From: an uncultured Oscillospiraceae bacterium
GTDB lineage: Bacteria; Bacillota; Clostridia; Oscillospirales; Oscillospiraceae
Direction of reading: 5' to 3'
Length of the DNA stretch: 64,000 bases
Assembly (NCBI GenBank): GCA_910578505.1
Contig: CAJTPV010000011.1
Coordinates: 1-64,000, forward strand
In this document: positions 1 through 9,000 of the stretch, in pieces
How the letters are laid out: the number at the start of each line of letters is the position of its first letter
How positions within the stretch are numbered: position 1 is the stretch's first letter
The notes under the pieces: generated by a model
Databases searched by the model: none
What the model was told of the DNA's origin: nothing
Seen by the model: only the letters and a program-made list of their open reading frames with translations
Made by a program: the position numbers and the translations under genes

Positions 1-54
1 CCCTGAAAGGGGAGGGGGACCGCTTGCGGTGGAGGGGTCCTCCCCGTCTCAGGG
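1..54. repeat. Structured inverted-repeat element at window edge
   Basis: The sequence has nested complementary arms: CCCTGA (1-6) with TCAGGG (49-54), GGGGAGG (9-15) with CCTCCCC (39-45), and ACCGC/GCGGT (19-30). It lies just downstream of the gdpP stop codon. It may be an extragenic palindromic repeat or part of a terminator, but it has no clear U-run and may be cut by the window edge. Confidence 0.4.
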
Positions 55-78
55 TAATTTGATTGGTCGCGCATATCA

Positions 79-2052
79 TTAGGACTCATAATAGTTTTCG
101 ATGGATTTCATCAGGCGCTGGCGGACATACTCCAGGCCGCAGTTGGGCACATACCCCCCCGCCGCCGTGGCGTTGCCGCCGCCGCCCAGGGGCTCCACGA
201 TGACCTGCATATTGATCTCCCCCAGGGACCGGGCCGACATGGACACGCCCTCCCCCTGCCGGTAGAGCACAATGGACGCCTGGATCCCCTGCAGCGTCAG
301 CAGGTCGTCCGCGGCCTTGGCCGCCGTGATCCGGGACACGTCGTTTTCCGCCACCGCCACCGCCATGTTCCCGTGGACCACCTGGGCGGTGCGGATGATG
401 TCGTAGCGCTGGATCATGCTGGGCAGGTCGCTCTGGAAGTACCGCCGCACCTCCGACGTCTCCGCCCCCGCCCGGCGCAGAAACGCCGCCGCCTCAAAGG
501 TGCGCCCGCCGGTGTGCAGGATGAAATTTTTCGTGTCCAGCATGATCCCCGCCATCAGCGCCTCCGCCTCCTCCGGCAGCAGGTCGCTGGGCTCCACCAT
601 GTACTGCAGCAGCTCCGTCACCAGCTCCGACGCCGAGGAGGCATAGGGCTCGTGGAAGCTCAGGGCCGCGTCCTCGATATAGGTGGCCGCCCGCCGGTGG
701 TGGTCGATCACCGCCACCCGGTTGCAGGCGTCCAGCAGCTGCCGGCTCTCCACCATATCGGGCCGGTTGGTGTCCACCACCACCAGCAGCGCCCCGGGCT
801 GGGCGTGGATAAAGGCGTCCTGTCCGCTGATGAAAACGTCCTCATAGGCGGGGCTTCCCGCCAGCTTCCGCACCAGGGGGCGGGCGTTGTTGCCCTCCAG
901 GTCAATGACGATCTGGGCCCTCTTCCCCCGCTTCCGGGCGGCGCAGCAGATGCCCGCCGCCGCGCCTACGGCGTCCATGTCCGCGTACTCGTGGCCCATG
1001 ACATAGATCTGCCCTGCGTCGGCGAGCAGCTCGCCCAGGGCCTTCGCCATGACGCGGGATTTCACCTTTGTCCGCTTTTCCGTGGACTTGGACTTGCCGC
1101 CGTAGAACTGGTAGTCCAGGCTGTCCTTGACCACCGCCTGGTCGCCGCCCCGGCTGAGGGCCATTTCAATGGACTTCTCCGCCCAGCGGATGGCCTCGTC
1201 ATAGTTTTCGCAGTCCTTGCCGATGCCGATGGAGATGGTGGCGGAGAGCCCGTCTCCGCTGACGACCTGGTGCATGGCCTCCAGCACGGAGAACTTCTCC
1301 GCCTCCATCCGGGCATAGAATTTCTCCTCGCACACAAAGAGGTACCGGTCCCGGTTGTACTTGCGGAGCATGCCGCCGGAGTCCTTGACATAGTCGCTGA
1401 GCTTGCCGTCGATCTGGGCCTGGACAGCGGAGCGGGCGGCGTCGCTGCTGGATTTCATCATCTCGTCGTAGTTGTCCACCACGATGACCGCCACCACCGG
1501 CCGGGTGGCCGCATAGACCTCCTGGAGCCTCTGGCTGCCGGTGACGTCGATGAAATAGGCGGTCACGATCTGGCTGCCGTCGGCCAGGCGGCTGGCTGCG
1601 CCGAAGACCCGGCAGACGCAGCCGTCCAGCTGGGCGGTGTCCTCCGGCTGGCCGCCGTCGGTGATCCACTGCCAGGAAAAGCCGGGGACCACGTCGCCCA
1701 TGCGCATATCAAAGAGGTCGTCCTGGGCCTCGGACAGGTCGATAAAGGCGTCGTTGGCCCAGATGATCTCCCCGGAGTCGGCCCGGAAGACCACCACAGG
1801 CAGCGGGGTGTTCAGCAGGCTGTTTTTGCCGATGGCGTCCACCCCGCCGGTGATGGTCTCGATGTACTGCAGCGCGGAGCGGCGGCGGCGGGAGCGCAGC
1901 TGCCGGTAGGCAATATAGAGGGCGATGGTAATGACAGCCTCCACGCCGGCCAGCCACGGCTGAATGGGGACTGCGGCGAGAACAAACAGGATCAGGCACA
2001 GGAAACAGGGCTGGATATTCGGCTCGATCAGCCGGGATAGCTTTTTATGCAC
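79..2052 (-). CDS. gdpP: GdpP/YybT-type cyclic-di-AMP phosphodiesterase
   Basis: This 657-residue membrane protein should hydrolyse cyclic di-AMP to pApA, the second messenger that controls potassium/osmolyte uptake and wall stress in Firmicutes. Two hydrophobic segments fill roughly residues 15-50. A PAS-like region (about 80-170), a degenerate GGDEF domain (about 185-310), a DHH phosphoesterase domain (about 340-500) and a C-terminal DHHA1 domain with a GGGGNA motif near 630 follow. The DHH signature is D450-H451-H452, and DMDAVGAA supplies the N-terminal metal ligands. Length and order match GdpP. The start codon is GTG, preceded by an AGAAGGGAG site. It is transcribed away from the spoIIA locus. 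Confidence in the family is high; c-di-AMP specificity is inferred from architecture. Confidence 0.93.
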   Translation of the reverse strand: MHKKLSRLIEPNIQPCFLCLILFVLAAVPIQPWLAGVEAVITIALYIAYRQLRSRRRRSALQYIETITGGVDAIGKNSLLNTPLPVVVFRADSGEIIWANDAFIDLSEAQDDLFDMRMGDVVPGFSWQWITDGGQPEDTAQLDGCVCRVFGAASRLADGSQIVTAYFIDVTGSQRLQEVYAATRPVVAVIVVDNYDEMMKSSSDAARSAVQAQIDGKLSDYVKDSGGMLRKYNRDRYLFVCEEKFYARMEAEKFSVLEAMHQVVSGDGLSATISIGIGKDCENYDEAIRWAEKSIEMALSRGGDQAVVKDSLDYQFYGGKSKSTEKRTKVKSRVMAKALGELLADAGQIYVMGHEYADMDAVGAAAGICCAARKRGKRAQIVIDLEGNNARPLVRKLAGSPAYEDVFISGQDAFIHAQPGALLVVVDTNRPDMVESRQLLDACNRVAVIDHHRRAATYIEDAALSFHEPYASSASELVTELLQYMVEPSDLLPEEAEALMAGIMLDTKNFILHTGGRTFEAAAFLRRAGAETSEVRRYFQSDLPSMIQRYDIIRTAQVVHGNMAVAVAENDVSRITAAKAADDLLTLQGIQASIVLYRQGEGVSMSARSLGEINMQVIVEPLGGGGNATAAGGYVPNCGLEYVRQRLMKSIENYYES

Positions 2053-2115
2053 GAGCAGCTTCTCCCTTCTCTACTTTCCCGCCCGGCGGGGCGGGCGTGA
2101 TACCGTATGTCAGCC

Positions 2116-2144
2116 ATTATAGCACAACTTTCCCCCAAAGCCAA
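2116..2144 (-). promoter_or_regulatory. Probable promoter of gdpP
   Basis: On the minus strand TTGGCT (2144-2139) and TATAAT (2121-2116) are separated by 17 bases, about 65 bases ahead of the GTG start of gdpP. The -35 is only a partial match. Confidence 0.5.
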
Positions 2145-2338
2145 GCAAAATATGACTTCGCCGCAGGAGGGGCCGCAGGAAGCTGAATCGCGGTGCTTCC
2201 TGGCGCCCCCTTTAGGGGGAGTTGTCAGCCGCAGGCGGACGGAGAGGGCGTTCCATCCCACGCCGCCGCGCCCTTCCGCCCAGGCAGAAAATTTTTCCAT
2301 CCCCTTTTTTTCGACAGGAACCCGCCGGCGGGCCGCCG

Positions 2339-2344
2339 TATAAT
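2339..2344 (+). promoter_or_regulatory. Possible -10 element upstream of spoIIAA
   Basis: A TATAAT lies 38 bases before the spoIIAA start, after a GC-rich palindromic stretch. No good -35 is visible at 17 bases. An AGGAA sequence about 22 bases upstream could suggest a sigma-H-type promoter, as known for spoIIA in Bacillus, but the -10 does not fit sigma-H well. Confidence 0.3.
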
Positions 2345-2381
2345 GGCGGCAGGAAGTACGAATCTGCAAAGGAGACAAGCT

Positions 2382-2687
2382 ATGGAGATGAAATACAGGG
2401 TCGAGAACCGGCAGCTGACGATCCGCCTGAGCGGGGAGCTGGATCATCACGCGGCCAAGAATCTGATGGACTCCATTGACCGTCTGCTGGAACAAAATCT
2501 CCCCGCGAAGACATTTCTGGACCTGGGGGAGCTGACGTTTATGGACAGCTCCGGCATAGCCGTGGTCCTGCGGGCCAAGCGGCGGATGGAGGCGCTCTCC
2601 GGCAGTCTGGTGGTCATCAACATTCCCCGCCAGGCGGCCCGCGTACTGGAGACGGCGGGCCTGGCCCGCTACGTCGAATTCTGCTAG
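2382..2687 (+). CDS. spoIIAA: Anti-sigma F factor antagonist SpoIIAA
   Basis: This 101-residue STAS-domain protein carries the FMDSSGI motif, whose serine is the site phosphorylated by SpoIIAB in the family. In forespores the dephosphorylated form releases sigma-F by binding SpoIIAB. The ATG at 2382 is chosen because it follows AAAGGAGA and gives the normal SpoIIAA length; upstream in-frame starts would add 63 unrelated residues. It precedes spoIIAB but is separated by 158 bases and a hairpin, whereas in Bacillus the genes overlap. Confidence is high from motif plus locus. Confidence 0.93.
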   Translation: MEMKYRVENRQLTIRLSGELDHHAAKNLMDSIDRLLEQNLPAKTFLDLGELTFMDSSGIAVVLRAKRRMEALSGSLVVINIPRQAARVLETAGLARYVEFC

Positions 2688-2787
2688 GTCCTGGGCGGAC
2701 GGCCAATGCCGGCCCTGCCGGGCGGGCATTGCCGCGATATACCGCGGCGTCAGGTCGGGTCCGCTGCCCGCGGCTGGAAAAGACTGC

Positions 2788-2816
2788 CCGCCGGACAGAT
2801 TTTTGGTCCGGCGGTT
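2788..2816 (+). terminator. Hairpin between spoIIAA and spoIIAB
   Basis: CCGCCGGAC (2788-2796) pairs perfectly with GTCCGGCGG (2806-2814), and TTTAT follows. It looks like a weak terminator or attenuator inside what is usually a tightly coupled operon. Confidence 0.45.
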
Positions 2817-2845
2817 TATGAAAGATACTTATGAGGAGGTGCGCG

Positions 2846-3292
2846 ATGAAAACTCGATGCACGAATTACATAACCCTGGAATGCCTCAGCCGCAGCGCCA
2901 ACGAGGCCTTCGCCCGTGGGGCTGTGGCCTGCTTCGCCGCCCAGCTGGACCCCACCCTGGAGGAGCTGGGCGATATCAAGACCGCCGTCAGCGAGGCGGT
3001 GACCAACGCCATTGTCCACGCCTACCCGGATACCCTGGGCCGTATCGTCCTGAAGGCCAGGGTCCTGGAGGGCGGCGTGCTGGAGATCAGCGTCCGGGAC
3101 TGGGGCCGGGGCATCGCCGACGTGGAGCAGGCCCGTCAGCCCCTCTTTACCACCGGCGGGGAGGAGCGCAGCGGCATGGGCTTTACCATCATGGAGAGCT
3201 TTATGGACGACCTCACCGTCCGCTCCGTCCAGGGAAAGGGCACCCGGGTGACCATGCGGCGGCGGATTAAGCCCCGCCGGACCGGCTCATGA
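2846..3292 (+). CDS. spoIIAB: Anti-sigma F factor / serine kinase SpoIIAB
   Basis: This 148-residue GHKL-family protein binds and inhibits sigma-F and phosphorylates SpoIIAA. The ATP-binding signatures are visible: an N-box around AVSEAVTNAIVHAY, a G1 box DWGRGI and a G2-like GGEERSGMGFTIME. The ATG at 2846 follows GAGGAGGT with good spacing; an ATG five codons earlier overlaps that ribosome binding site and is less likely. The 3' end overlaps the sigF start in an ATGA arrangement, implying translational coupling of the inhibitor with its sigma factor. Confidence 0.94.
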   Translation: MKTRCTNYITLECLSRSANEAFARGAVACFAAQLDPTLEELGDIKTAVSEAVTNAIVHAYPDTLGRIVLKARVLEGGVLEISVRDWGRGIADVEQARQPLFTTGGEERSGMGFTIMESFMDDLTVRSVQGKGTRVTMRRRIKPRRTGS

Positions 3293-3987
3293 CCGCCATG
3301 GACCTCCTCCTCCAGGCCCGGAGCGGCGACGAGGCCGCCACAGCCAAGGTGCTGGAGGAAAACAGCGGCCTGATCTGGGCGGTGGTGCGGCGGTACTTCG
3401 GCAAGGGCGTGGAGGCGGACGACCTCTATCAGCTGGGCTGTCTGGGGTTCTTGAAGGCGGTGCGGGGCTTTGACGCCGCCTATGGCACCCAGTTTTCCAC
3501 CTACGCCGTGCCCAAGATCGCCGGGGAGATCCGGCGGTACCTGCGGGACAACGGCGCTATCAAGGTGGGCCGGAGCCTGCGGGAACAGAGCGTCAGCATC
3601 TACGCCGCCAGGGAGCGCCTGCGCACCCAGCTGGGCCGGGAGCCGGCCCTGAGCGAGCTCAGCCAGGCCACCGGCCTGTCCCCGGAGGACATCGCCGCCG
3701 CAGAGCTGGCCGCCGCGCCGCCGGACAGCCTCAGCCAGGAGAACGCCGACGGCCTGACCCTGGAGTCCACCCTGGCCAGCCCTGTCACGGAGGAGCACAT
3801 GCTGGAGCGCATCGCCCTGCGCCTGGCCATCGACCGCCTGCCGGACCAGGAGCGGCAGACGATCCTCCTGCGCTTTTACAAGGGCCTGACCCAGCAGCAG
3901 TGCGCCCGGATTCTGGGCGTAAGCCAGGTGCAGGTGTCCCGGCTGGAGAAACGGGCCATTGACAAGCTGCGGCGGGATATGGAGTAG
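3289..3987 (+). CDS. sigF: Sporulation sigma factor sigma-F (SpoIIAC)
   Basis: The 232-residue product has sigma-70 region 2 (residues about 25-95, with DLYQLGCLGFLKAVRGFD and the FSTYAVPKIAGEIRRYLRD core-binding helix), region 3, and region 4 with the helix-turn-helix LTQQQCARILGVSQVQVSRLE. The length and the position directly after spoIIAB identify sigma-F, the first forespore-specific sigma factor. The start overlaps the spoIIAB stop by four bases. The closely related sigma-G is the alternative, but context favours sigma-F. Confidence 0.94.
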   Translation: MTAMDLLLQARSGDEAATAKVLEENSGLIWAVVRRYFGKGVEADDLYQLGCLGFLKAVRGFDAAYGTQFSTYAVPKIAGEIRRYLRDNGAIKVGRSLREQSVSIYAARERLRTQLGREPALSELSQATGLSPEDIAAAELAAAPPDSLSQENADGLTLESTLASPVTEEHMLERIALRLAIDRLPDQERQTILLRFYKGLTQQQCARILGVSQVQVSRLEKRAIDKLRRDME

Positions 3988-4031
3988 TTGGGCAATTTGA
4001 CGGACTTGCCAAAAGGCCGGTGAATTTGTGG

Positions 4032-4060
4032 TTGTAATTTCCCGCAAAATGCTATATACT
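4032..4060 (+). promoter_or_regulatory. Promoter of the 64-residue membrane protein gene
   Basis: TTGTAA (4032-4037) and TATACT (4055-4060) are spaced by 17 bases, and the small gene begins 32 bases downstream after a GGGAGG ribosome binding site. The gene therefore has its own transcription start after sigF. Confidence 0.55.
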
Positions 4061-4091
4061 AGGGGGGCAGTATTATTAGGGAGGTTCTACC

Positions 4092-4286
4092 ATGAAGAGT
4101 ACATGGCGTTTTGTGTTGAAAATTGTCGGCTTGTCTTTGGCTGTGGCCGGTCTGATCTGCGTGATCATCGGCTTCTGGGATAAGCTGGCGGAGGACGTCA
4201 CCGCTGTGGCCGGCAGTCTGCGCAGCCGGCACGGCAAGTATCCTGAGTTCAGCGACTATGACGACGACTTGTTTTACGAGGACTGA
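4092..4286 (+). CDS. Small single-pass membrane protein, function unknown
   Basis: This 64-residue protein has one hydrophobic helix (about residues 7-30, VLKIVGLSLAVAGLICVIIG), a short basic stretch near 43-48, and a strongly acidic tail ending in DDDLFYED. A GGGAGG site lies eight bases before the ATG. It follows sigF by about 100 bases and has its own likely promoter. I do not recognise the family. Location suggests, but does not show, a role connected with sporulation or the envelope. Confidence 0.7.
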   Translation: MKSTWRFVLKIVGLSLAVAGLICVIIGFWDKLAEDVTAVAGSLRSRHGKYPEFSDYDDDLFYED

Positions 4287-4311
4287 GCCGCTGCCCTTCT
4301 GAGCGAACAAA

Positions 4312-4350
4312 CACCCCCGGTCTGGCCGTGTGCCAAACCGGGGGCGTTTC
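4312..4350. terminator. Hairpin between convergent genes
   Basis: CCCCCGGT (4314-4321) pairs with ACCGGGGG (4337-4344), followed by a short pyrimidine stretch. It lies between the 64-residue gene and the convergent VTC-domain gene. Confidence 0.5.
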
Positions 4351-4375
4351 CGTTATGTACAGCTGTCTGTGCGCC

Positions 4376-5044
4376 CTATACGGGGAGGCAGACGCGGGTC
4401 AGGGGCGCGCCGGACAGCAGCTTGCGGCGGGGGGCCGCCTCCTCAAAGAGGCAGAGAAGCTCGTCCGGCAGCTCGTCGCTGTAGCTCACCTCCAGCAAAA
4501 ACTGCCCGTCCTGGCCGGCGGCGTCCTGCTCCAGCAGCTCCGGGTCCAGAAAATGCATGTGCTCCAAAGAGGTACGAATGTCCGTATCCAGCGCAATCCA
4601 CAGGTCCAAGCCGTTCAGCCGGTAGATTTCCCGCTGATAGCTCAGCAGCACCTGGGGCAGCAGCAGCTGGTCCGTCAGGCACTCGTAGAAATCCTGCAGC
4701 ACCGGGTTGTAGCGGTCCAGCAGCCACCCGGTCTCGCCGGACAGCAGGGCGCGGCACTCGGCCTCCGCTATGATCGTATAGGCGCTCTCCCCGCCGCTCT
4801 GCCGGACAAGGCGCAGGTAGGAGGGGTCGTTGTCATAGTAATGCAGAGAAAAATGCAGGTCAGCCGGTATGTCCTGGCTCCGCTCGTCCGGCAGGGCGCC
4901 CCGGTAGCTGGCGAAACGGAGGGTGTGAATGTTGGTGGTCTGGCCCCTGGCCCCGCTGGCGGCCAGCCGGGAGCGCAGTGTGGCGTAGTCCGCCGGGGTG
5001 AGCTTATAGCGCAGGTGGTGTGCGTATGGGTGTGTGGTGGTCAT
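4376..5044 (-). CDS. VTC-domain (polyphosphate polymerase-like, CYTH-fold) protein
   Basis: The 222-residue protein resembles the VTC domain of the triphosphate-tunnel superfamily. It shows an early RYKL motif, a central VLLSYQREIYR, a basic/acidic TDIRTSL strand and a late LEVSYSDELP strand, the positions at which tunnel fold members place Arg/Lys and Glu ligands. Family members make or process polyphosphate; the substrate here is inferred. The ATG at 5044 is preferred over the one at 5050, because AAAGGAGG (5058-5051) is six bases from the former and abuts the latter. In bacteria such genes often sit near CotH or DUF4956 genes, none of which is seen here. Confidence 0.75.
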   Translation of the reverse strand: MTTTHPYAHHLRYKLTPADYATLRSRLAASGARGQTTNIHTLRFASYRGALPDERSQDIPADLHFSLHYYDNDPSYLRLVRQSGGESAYTIIAEAECRALLSGETGWLLDRYNPVLQDFYECLTDQLLLPQVLLSYQREIYRLNGLDLWIALDTDIRTSLEHMHFLDPELLEQDAAGQDGQFLLEVSYSDELPDELLCLFEEAAPRRKLLSGAPLTRVCLPV

Positions 5045-5050
5045 GAGCAT

Positions 5051-5497
5051 CCTCCTTTGATGCCGTCATAATAACCAAAGAAAAAGAACTCGCTGTGACA
5101 GAAATTTGAAATTATTGTAAAAAATTTGTAAACCCGCCCTTTTGCCGCTGAACGGCGCCGTCTCCCCATGACGCCGCGGGAGCCGCCTCCCCGCTGTCAG
5201 GTCTGGAGCTGTCAATCGGCTGGTCAGCGTCCAGTTTACCACTGCGGGGAGGAGGATTCTGTTGGTTCTTGTATTATAGCATACACTCCCAAAAATTTCT
5301 ATGCATGATTGTTAAAAATTTGTCGTATTTTGTTGGTAATAATCGACAACAAACCGTCTGCATCTATCGCTTTGGTTGGTGATAACACCTCATGTCACGG
5401 CATTCTGTCCGCCGCTAGCGTACAGGGCCGCAGTTTTATGGGCAGATACCCCCCCTCTAGGAATGGGATATCTGCCCATGGAACTGTAGGCCGCGCA
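5051..5497. other. AT-rich intergenic region with two inverted repeats
   Basis: No gene is visible in these 447 bases. On the minus strand an extended -10 (TGCTATAAT, 5281-5273) could start a long leader for the VTC gene. CCTCCCCGC (5186-5194) pairs with GCGGGGAGG (5244-5252) inside that leader. A second repeat, TGGGCAGATA (5439-5448) with TATCTGCCCA (5469-5478), extends through CAGTT (5431-5435) and AACTG (5481-5485), just downstream of the small zinc-ribbon gene, and may terminate it. Confidence 0.5.
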
Positions 5498-5683
5498 TCA
5501 GATACCGCGAACAGTCATCTTGATACAGTCTTTTGTCGGGCATTTCACCTCGTAGGAACTCCCAACGGAGCGAAACCCAATTTCTTCCCCGCAGCGCGGA
5601 CAAAAAACATGTTCATCCGGGTGTGTTTCTTTCTTCCGTAATGCCGTCAAATCCGCATCCGTATACTTAGATTTAGTAGCCAT
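5498..5683 (-). CDS. Small zinc-ribbon protein
   Basis: The 61-residue product has two cysteine pairs, FCPRCGEE and a later VKCPTKDCIK, forming a likely zinc ribbon. An N-terminal helix rich in Lys/Asp precedes it. The ATG at 5683 follows AAGGAGGATTATTT; the longer in-frame reading upstream overlaps the remains of another gene and is unlikely. Base composition is lower in GC than the neighbours, suggesting acquisition. The function is unknown; nucleic-acid binding is only a general possibility for such ribbons. Confidence 0.75.
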   Translation of the reverse strand: MATKSKYTDADLTALRKKETHPDEHVFCPRCGEEIGFRSVGSSYEVKCPTKDCIKMTVRGI

Positions 5684-5877
5684 AAATAATCCTCCTTGCT
5701 GTCTCGTCATATTCCAGCACCATCCCAGCTTCTTTCGCCCTGTCATATGCATCAATCATAAGCAGTGCTCTTTCCTCATCCGTGAGGTTAGGCGCATTCT
5801 TCTTCTGTCAGAATATGGCTTACTGGCTTCCGAAAGCCCATTGCCATATTCCGATGATCCACAATCAATTCGTTCAT
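5673..5877 (-). pseudogene. Frameshifted small ORF ahead of the zinc-ribbon gene
   Basis: A consensus promoter and a GGGTGAT site precede an ATG at 5877 that opens a 29-residue frame ending at 5788 (MNELIVDHRNMAMGFRKPVS). A second frame then continues without a break, as NAPNLTDEERALLMIDAYDR and on to ARRIIYGY, ending at 5673 and overlapping the next gene's start. The two halves read like one protein of about 68 residues interrupted by a frameshift at a GAAGAAGAA stretch. I do not recognise the family. Two separate tiny genes are the alternative. Confidence 0.5.
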
Positions 5878-5912
5878 TACATCACCCAATCTCAATCAAT
5901 TCTTATGATTCT

Positions 5913-5942
5913 ATTGTACCATTGTTTTCTGAATCGGTCAAC
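5913..5942 (-). promoter_or_regulatory. Promoter for the small minus-strand pair
   Basis: TTGACC (5942-5937) and TACAAT (5918-5913) are 17-18 bases apart, 36 bases ahead of the ATG at 5877. It likely drives the broken small ORF and the zinc-ribbon gene together. Confidence 0.65.
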
Positions 5943-6086
5943 ACCGGCGATCAAGGCCGGGGCCGGACAGCCGGCCGGGTTTTGTCGAAACCGCTCTTTT
6001 CCCGATTGCCAAACAGGGAAAAAGTTGGTATACTATGGGGGAAAGTGTATCTCACAACCAAGCCACAGACAGAAAGGGGACATGAT

Positions 6087-9000
6087 ATGTTCAAAAAATC
6101 ATACAAACGGCTGCTGTCCAGCCTGCTGGCGGCAGTCCTGGCGCTCTCGTTCCTGCCGCCGGGGATGGCCCGGGCGGCAGGCGCGGCGGAGGTTTCCGGC
6201 ACGCTGGCCGCCACGCTGCGGCTGGACTATTCCCAGAAGCTGGAGGAGCTGCAGGAGCGCAATGTGCAGGTCAGCCTGCTCCGGGACGGAACCGCCCTGG
6301 GCCGGGTGGACCTGGCCCGGCCGGGCAGCTGCCGGGTGGGCGGCTATGAGGCCGTGGTGTCCGCGCGGAACGCGGACGGCGGCGATTTGGGCGGCGGCAG
6401 CTGGCCGGGGTATCTGGACCTGGAGGTCCGGGGCCTGCCCCGGGGGAAGTACACCCTCCGATTCACCGGCACGGGCTACACCCCCTTCAGCGAGGAGCTG
6501 GATATGACGGACCACGCCTGGCGTCTGATTGCCGGCACCGGGGACGCCACCTTCACCCTGGGGGATGTCAACGGCGACAGCCGGGTGGATACGCGGGACC
6601 GGGAGGCGCTGGCCAAAGCCCTGGGCTCCTCCTCCGCCGGCGACATTGCGCGCTATGATCTCAACGGCGACGGGCTCATCGATATCGTGGACCTGGCCTA
6701 CATCAACCGGCTCATCGTTGCCACAGGCGGCGCGCAGAAAATCGAAACCGGCGCGCTGACCCCGCCGGTCAATCCGGACGCGGGGCAGGAGGAGCTGGAT
6801 AAGGCCGGCACCCACATCGACAGCGGCAGCCTCTCCGACCTGTTCCAGGACAATGGACAGTCCGTGCAGTTCTCCTCCGGAAAGGGGGAGGATATCGTCA
6901 TCCCCCTGGTTCTGGATGAGCCGGTGGAGATGTCGGAGATCCAGATCGTATCGCCAACCGGAAGCGGCGCGCTGCTGGCGGGCACGGTGCTGGTGGAGGA
7001 CGCGGAGGGCGGCCGGATGGTGATCCCCTTCGATTACTCCGCCCCCGACGGGACCCATGCCATTGGCCGCAGCGCCGGCAAAAATACCATTGTCATCCCC
7101 CTGGGGACACGGGTAGCGGTGAAAAAGATCACCATCACCGTCACCAAGACCGAGGGCGGTGACTATGTGGTGTTGGAAAAGATTGAATTTTTGAAGGACA
7201 TCGTGCCGGAGAACCCGGTGCCCTCCAACAGCGTGGTCAAGGGCCTGACGGCTCAGGCGGGCAGCGAGATGGTTACCCTGCGCTGGAACGCCCTGCCCAA
7301 CGTATCCGGCTACAAGGTGACGTACTGGCTGGAGAGCAGCCCCAGCAGCACCAGGGAGCTCCGCGTGGACGTGCCTAACGCGGTGGTTACCGGGCTGGAG
7401 AATCTGAAGACCTACGTCTTCACGGTCACACCCACCGACGACGGCTGGGAGGGCAAGCCCTCCGACCCCGTCACGGCCACGCCCCAGCCTGCCAGCGCCC
7501 CGGCCAAACCGGATATGGTGCGTGTGAGCGCCATGGACGGCGGCCTGAGCGTGTCCTGGAAGGAGGGCAAGCTGGCGACCTATTATGAGGTATACTATCA
7601 GGCGAAGGGGGCCAGCCAGTGGCAGCAGGCCGGGGGCAAGCTGACCCAGACCCGCGTGACCATCGACGGCCTGACCAACGGCGTGACCTACTCCATCTAC
7701 GTGGTGGCGGGCAACGACATCGGCAAGGGCCCCAAATCCGACACCGTGGAGGGAACGCCGGAGGCGGTCAGCCTGGAGCGGCCCGCAGGGCTGCCCACCA
7801 AGGGCCTGCTGGACAGCAGCCTCATCAAAGAGGTCCGTCTGGCGGACATGAAGAACTATGACAGCAGCGCCTACACCACCAGCAAGCCCTTCAGCGTGAA
7901 CAATATCATTGACGGCGACTACTCCACCCACTGGACAGCGCGGGACTGGTACTCCAATGAGCACGTAGAGGTGACATTTACCCGCCCTGTGGATCTGAGC
8001 GCCGCGCTGTGGGTACCCCGTCTGGACGGGGACTATCCCAAATGGCTGCGGGTATACAGCGTCCATGTCTGGTACGAGGGGGAGGCGCTGAACAAGGCGG
8101 GACACCTGATCGTGCCCAATCCCAACACCGGCGGTCGTGACGACGGCGCTACAGGCAACAGCAGCGCCATGTTTACTTGGCCCGGCGTGCGCGGGAATCC
8201 CGCGGTGGATAAGTTCGCCATCCTGCCCTTTGATGCCGGTCAGCCGGTGGTGAAAGTCAGCGTGGCGGTGGAGCAGGTGGGCTATAACCGGACGAGCCTG
8301 TCCGAGCTGCTGTTCATGGAGCGGGACGCGGAGCACGACCTGCCGGGGGACATTGACAGGCTCTTTGCGGATGAGCTCCATACAAAGCTGGCCTCCGGCG
8401 TGACCCAGAGCAGCATTGACGCCCTGCGCACACGTCTGTCAAACGAGGAGGAGCGGGCCTACTGCCTGTACCCCGCGGCGCTGGAGGACGACCTGGACCT
8501 GGCGGCGGAGCTGCTGGCGGGACAAACCAGCAGCGGCGTGGTGCTCCGGGGCCTGGACGCCAGGGACAGCTCCGGCGGCAGTGACCTGCAGCCCCTGGGC
8601 GTGACGGCCAAGGCGGGGGATGAGATCACCATCTTTGCCTACGGCATCCCGGACGGGAAAACCGTGACGGTGTACGCCACCCAGTTCAACAGCGAGGTCT
8701 CCGGCTGGAGGGGCTCTGTGGGTACGCTGGTCAACGGGCGCAATGTCATGAAGGTCCCCCAGCTGTCCAGCAAGGCCGGGGTGGACCACGGCGGCAGTCT
8801 GTATGTCACCTATAACGGCGAGGGCGCGGATAACATCTCCCTCCATATCCGCCGGGCTGCCGATATCCCCATGCTGGACCTGTCCGACTGGTACAGCATG
8901 GACGATGCCGGACGCCGGAAACTGACCGGCGCGTATGTGGACGAGCTTGACGCCTATTTAAAGGAAAATACCATTGCCAAGGACCAGGGTGATTATCGGA

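Noticed and set aside
6099..8381. Long 760-residue minus-strand frame opposite the M60 peptidase
   Set aside because: It is an antisense shadow of high-GC coding DNA: His/Gln/Gly/Val-rich, with no ribosome binding site and no recognisable domain.
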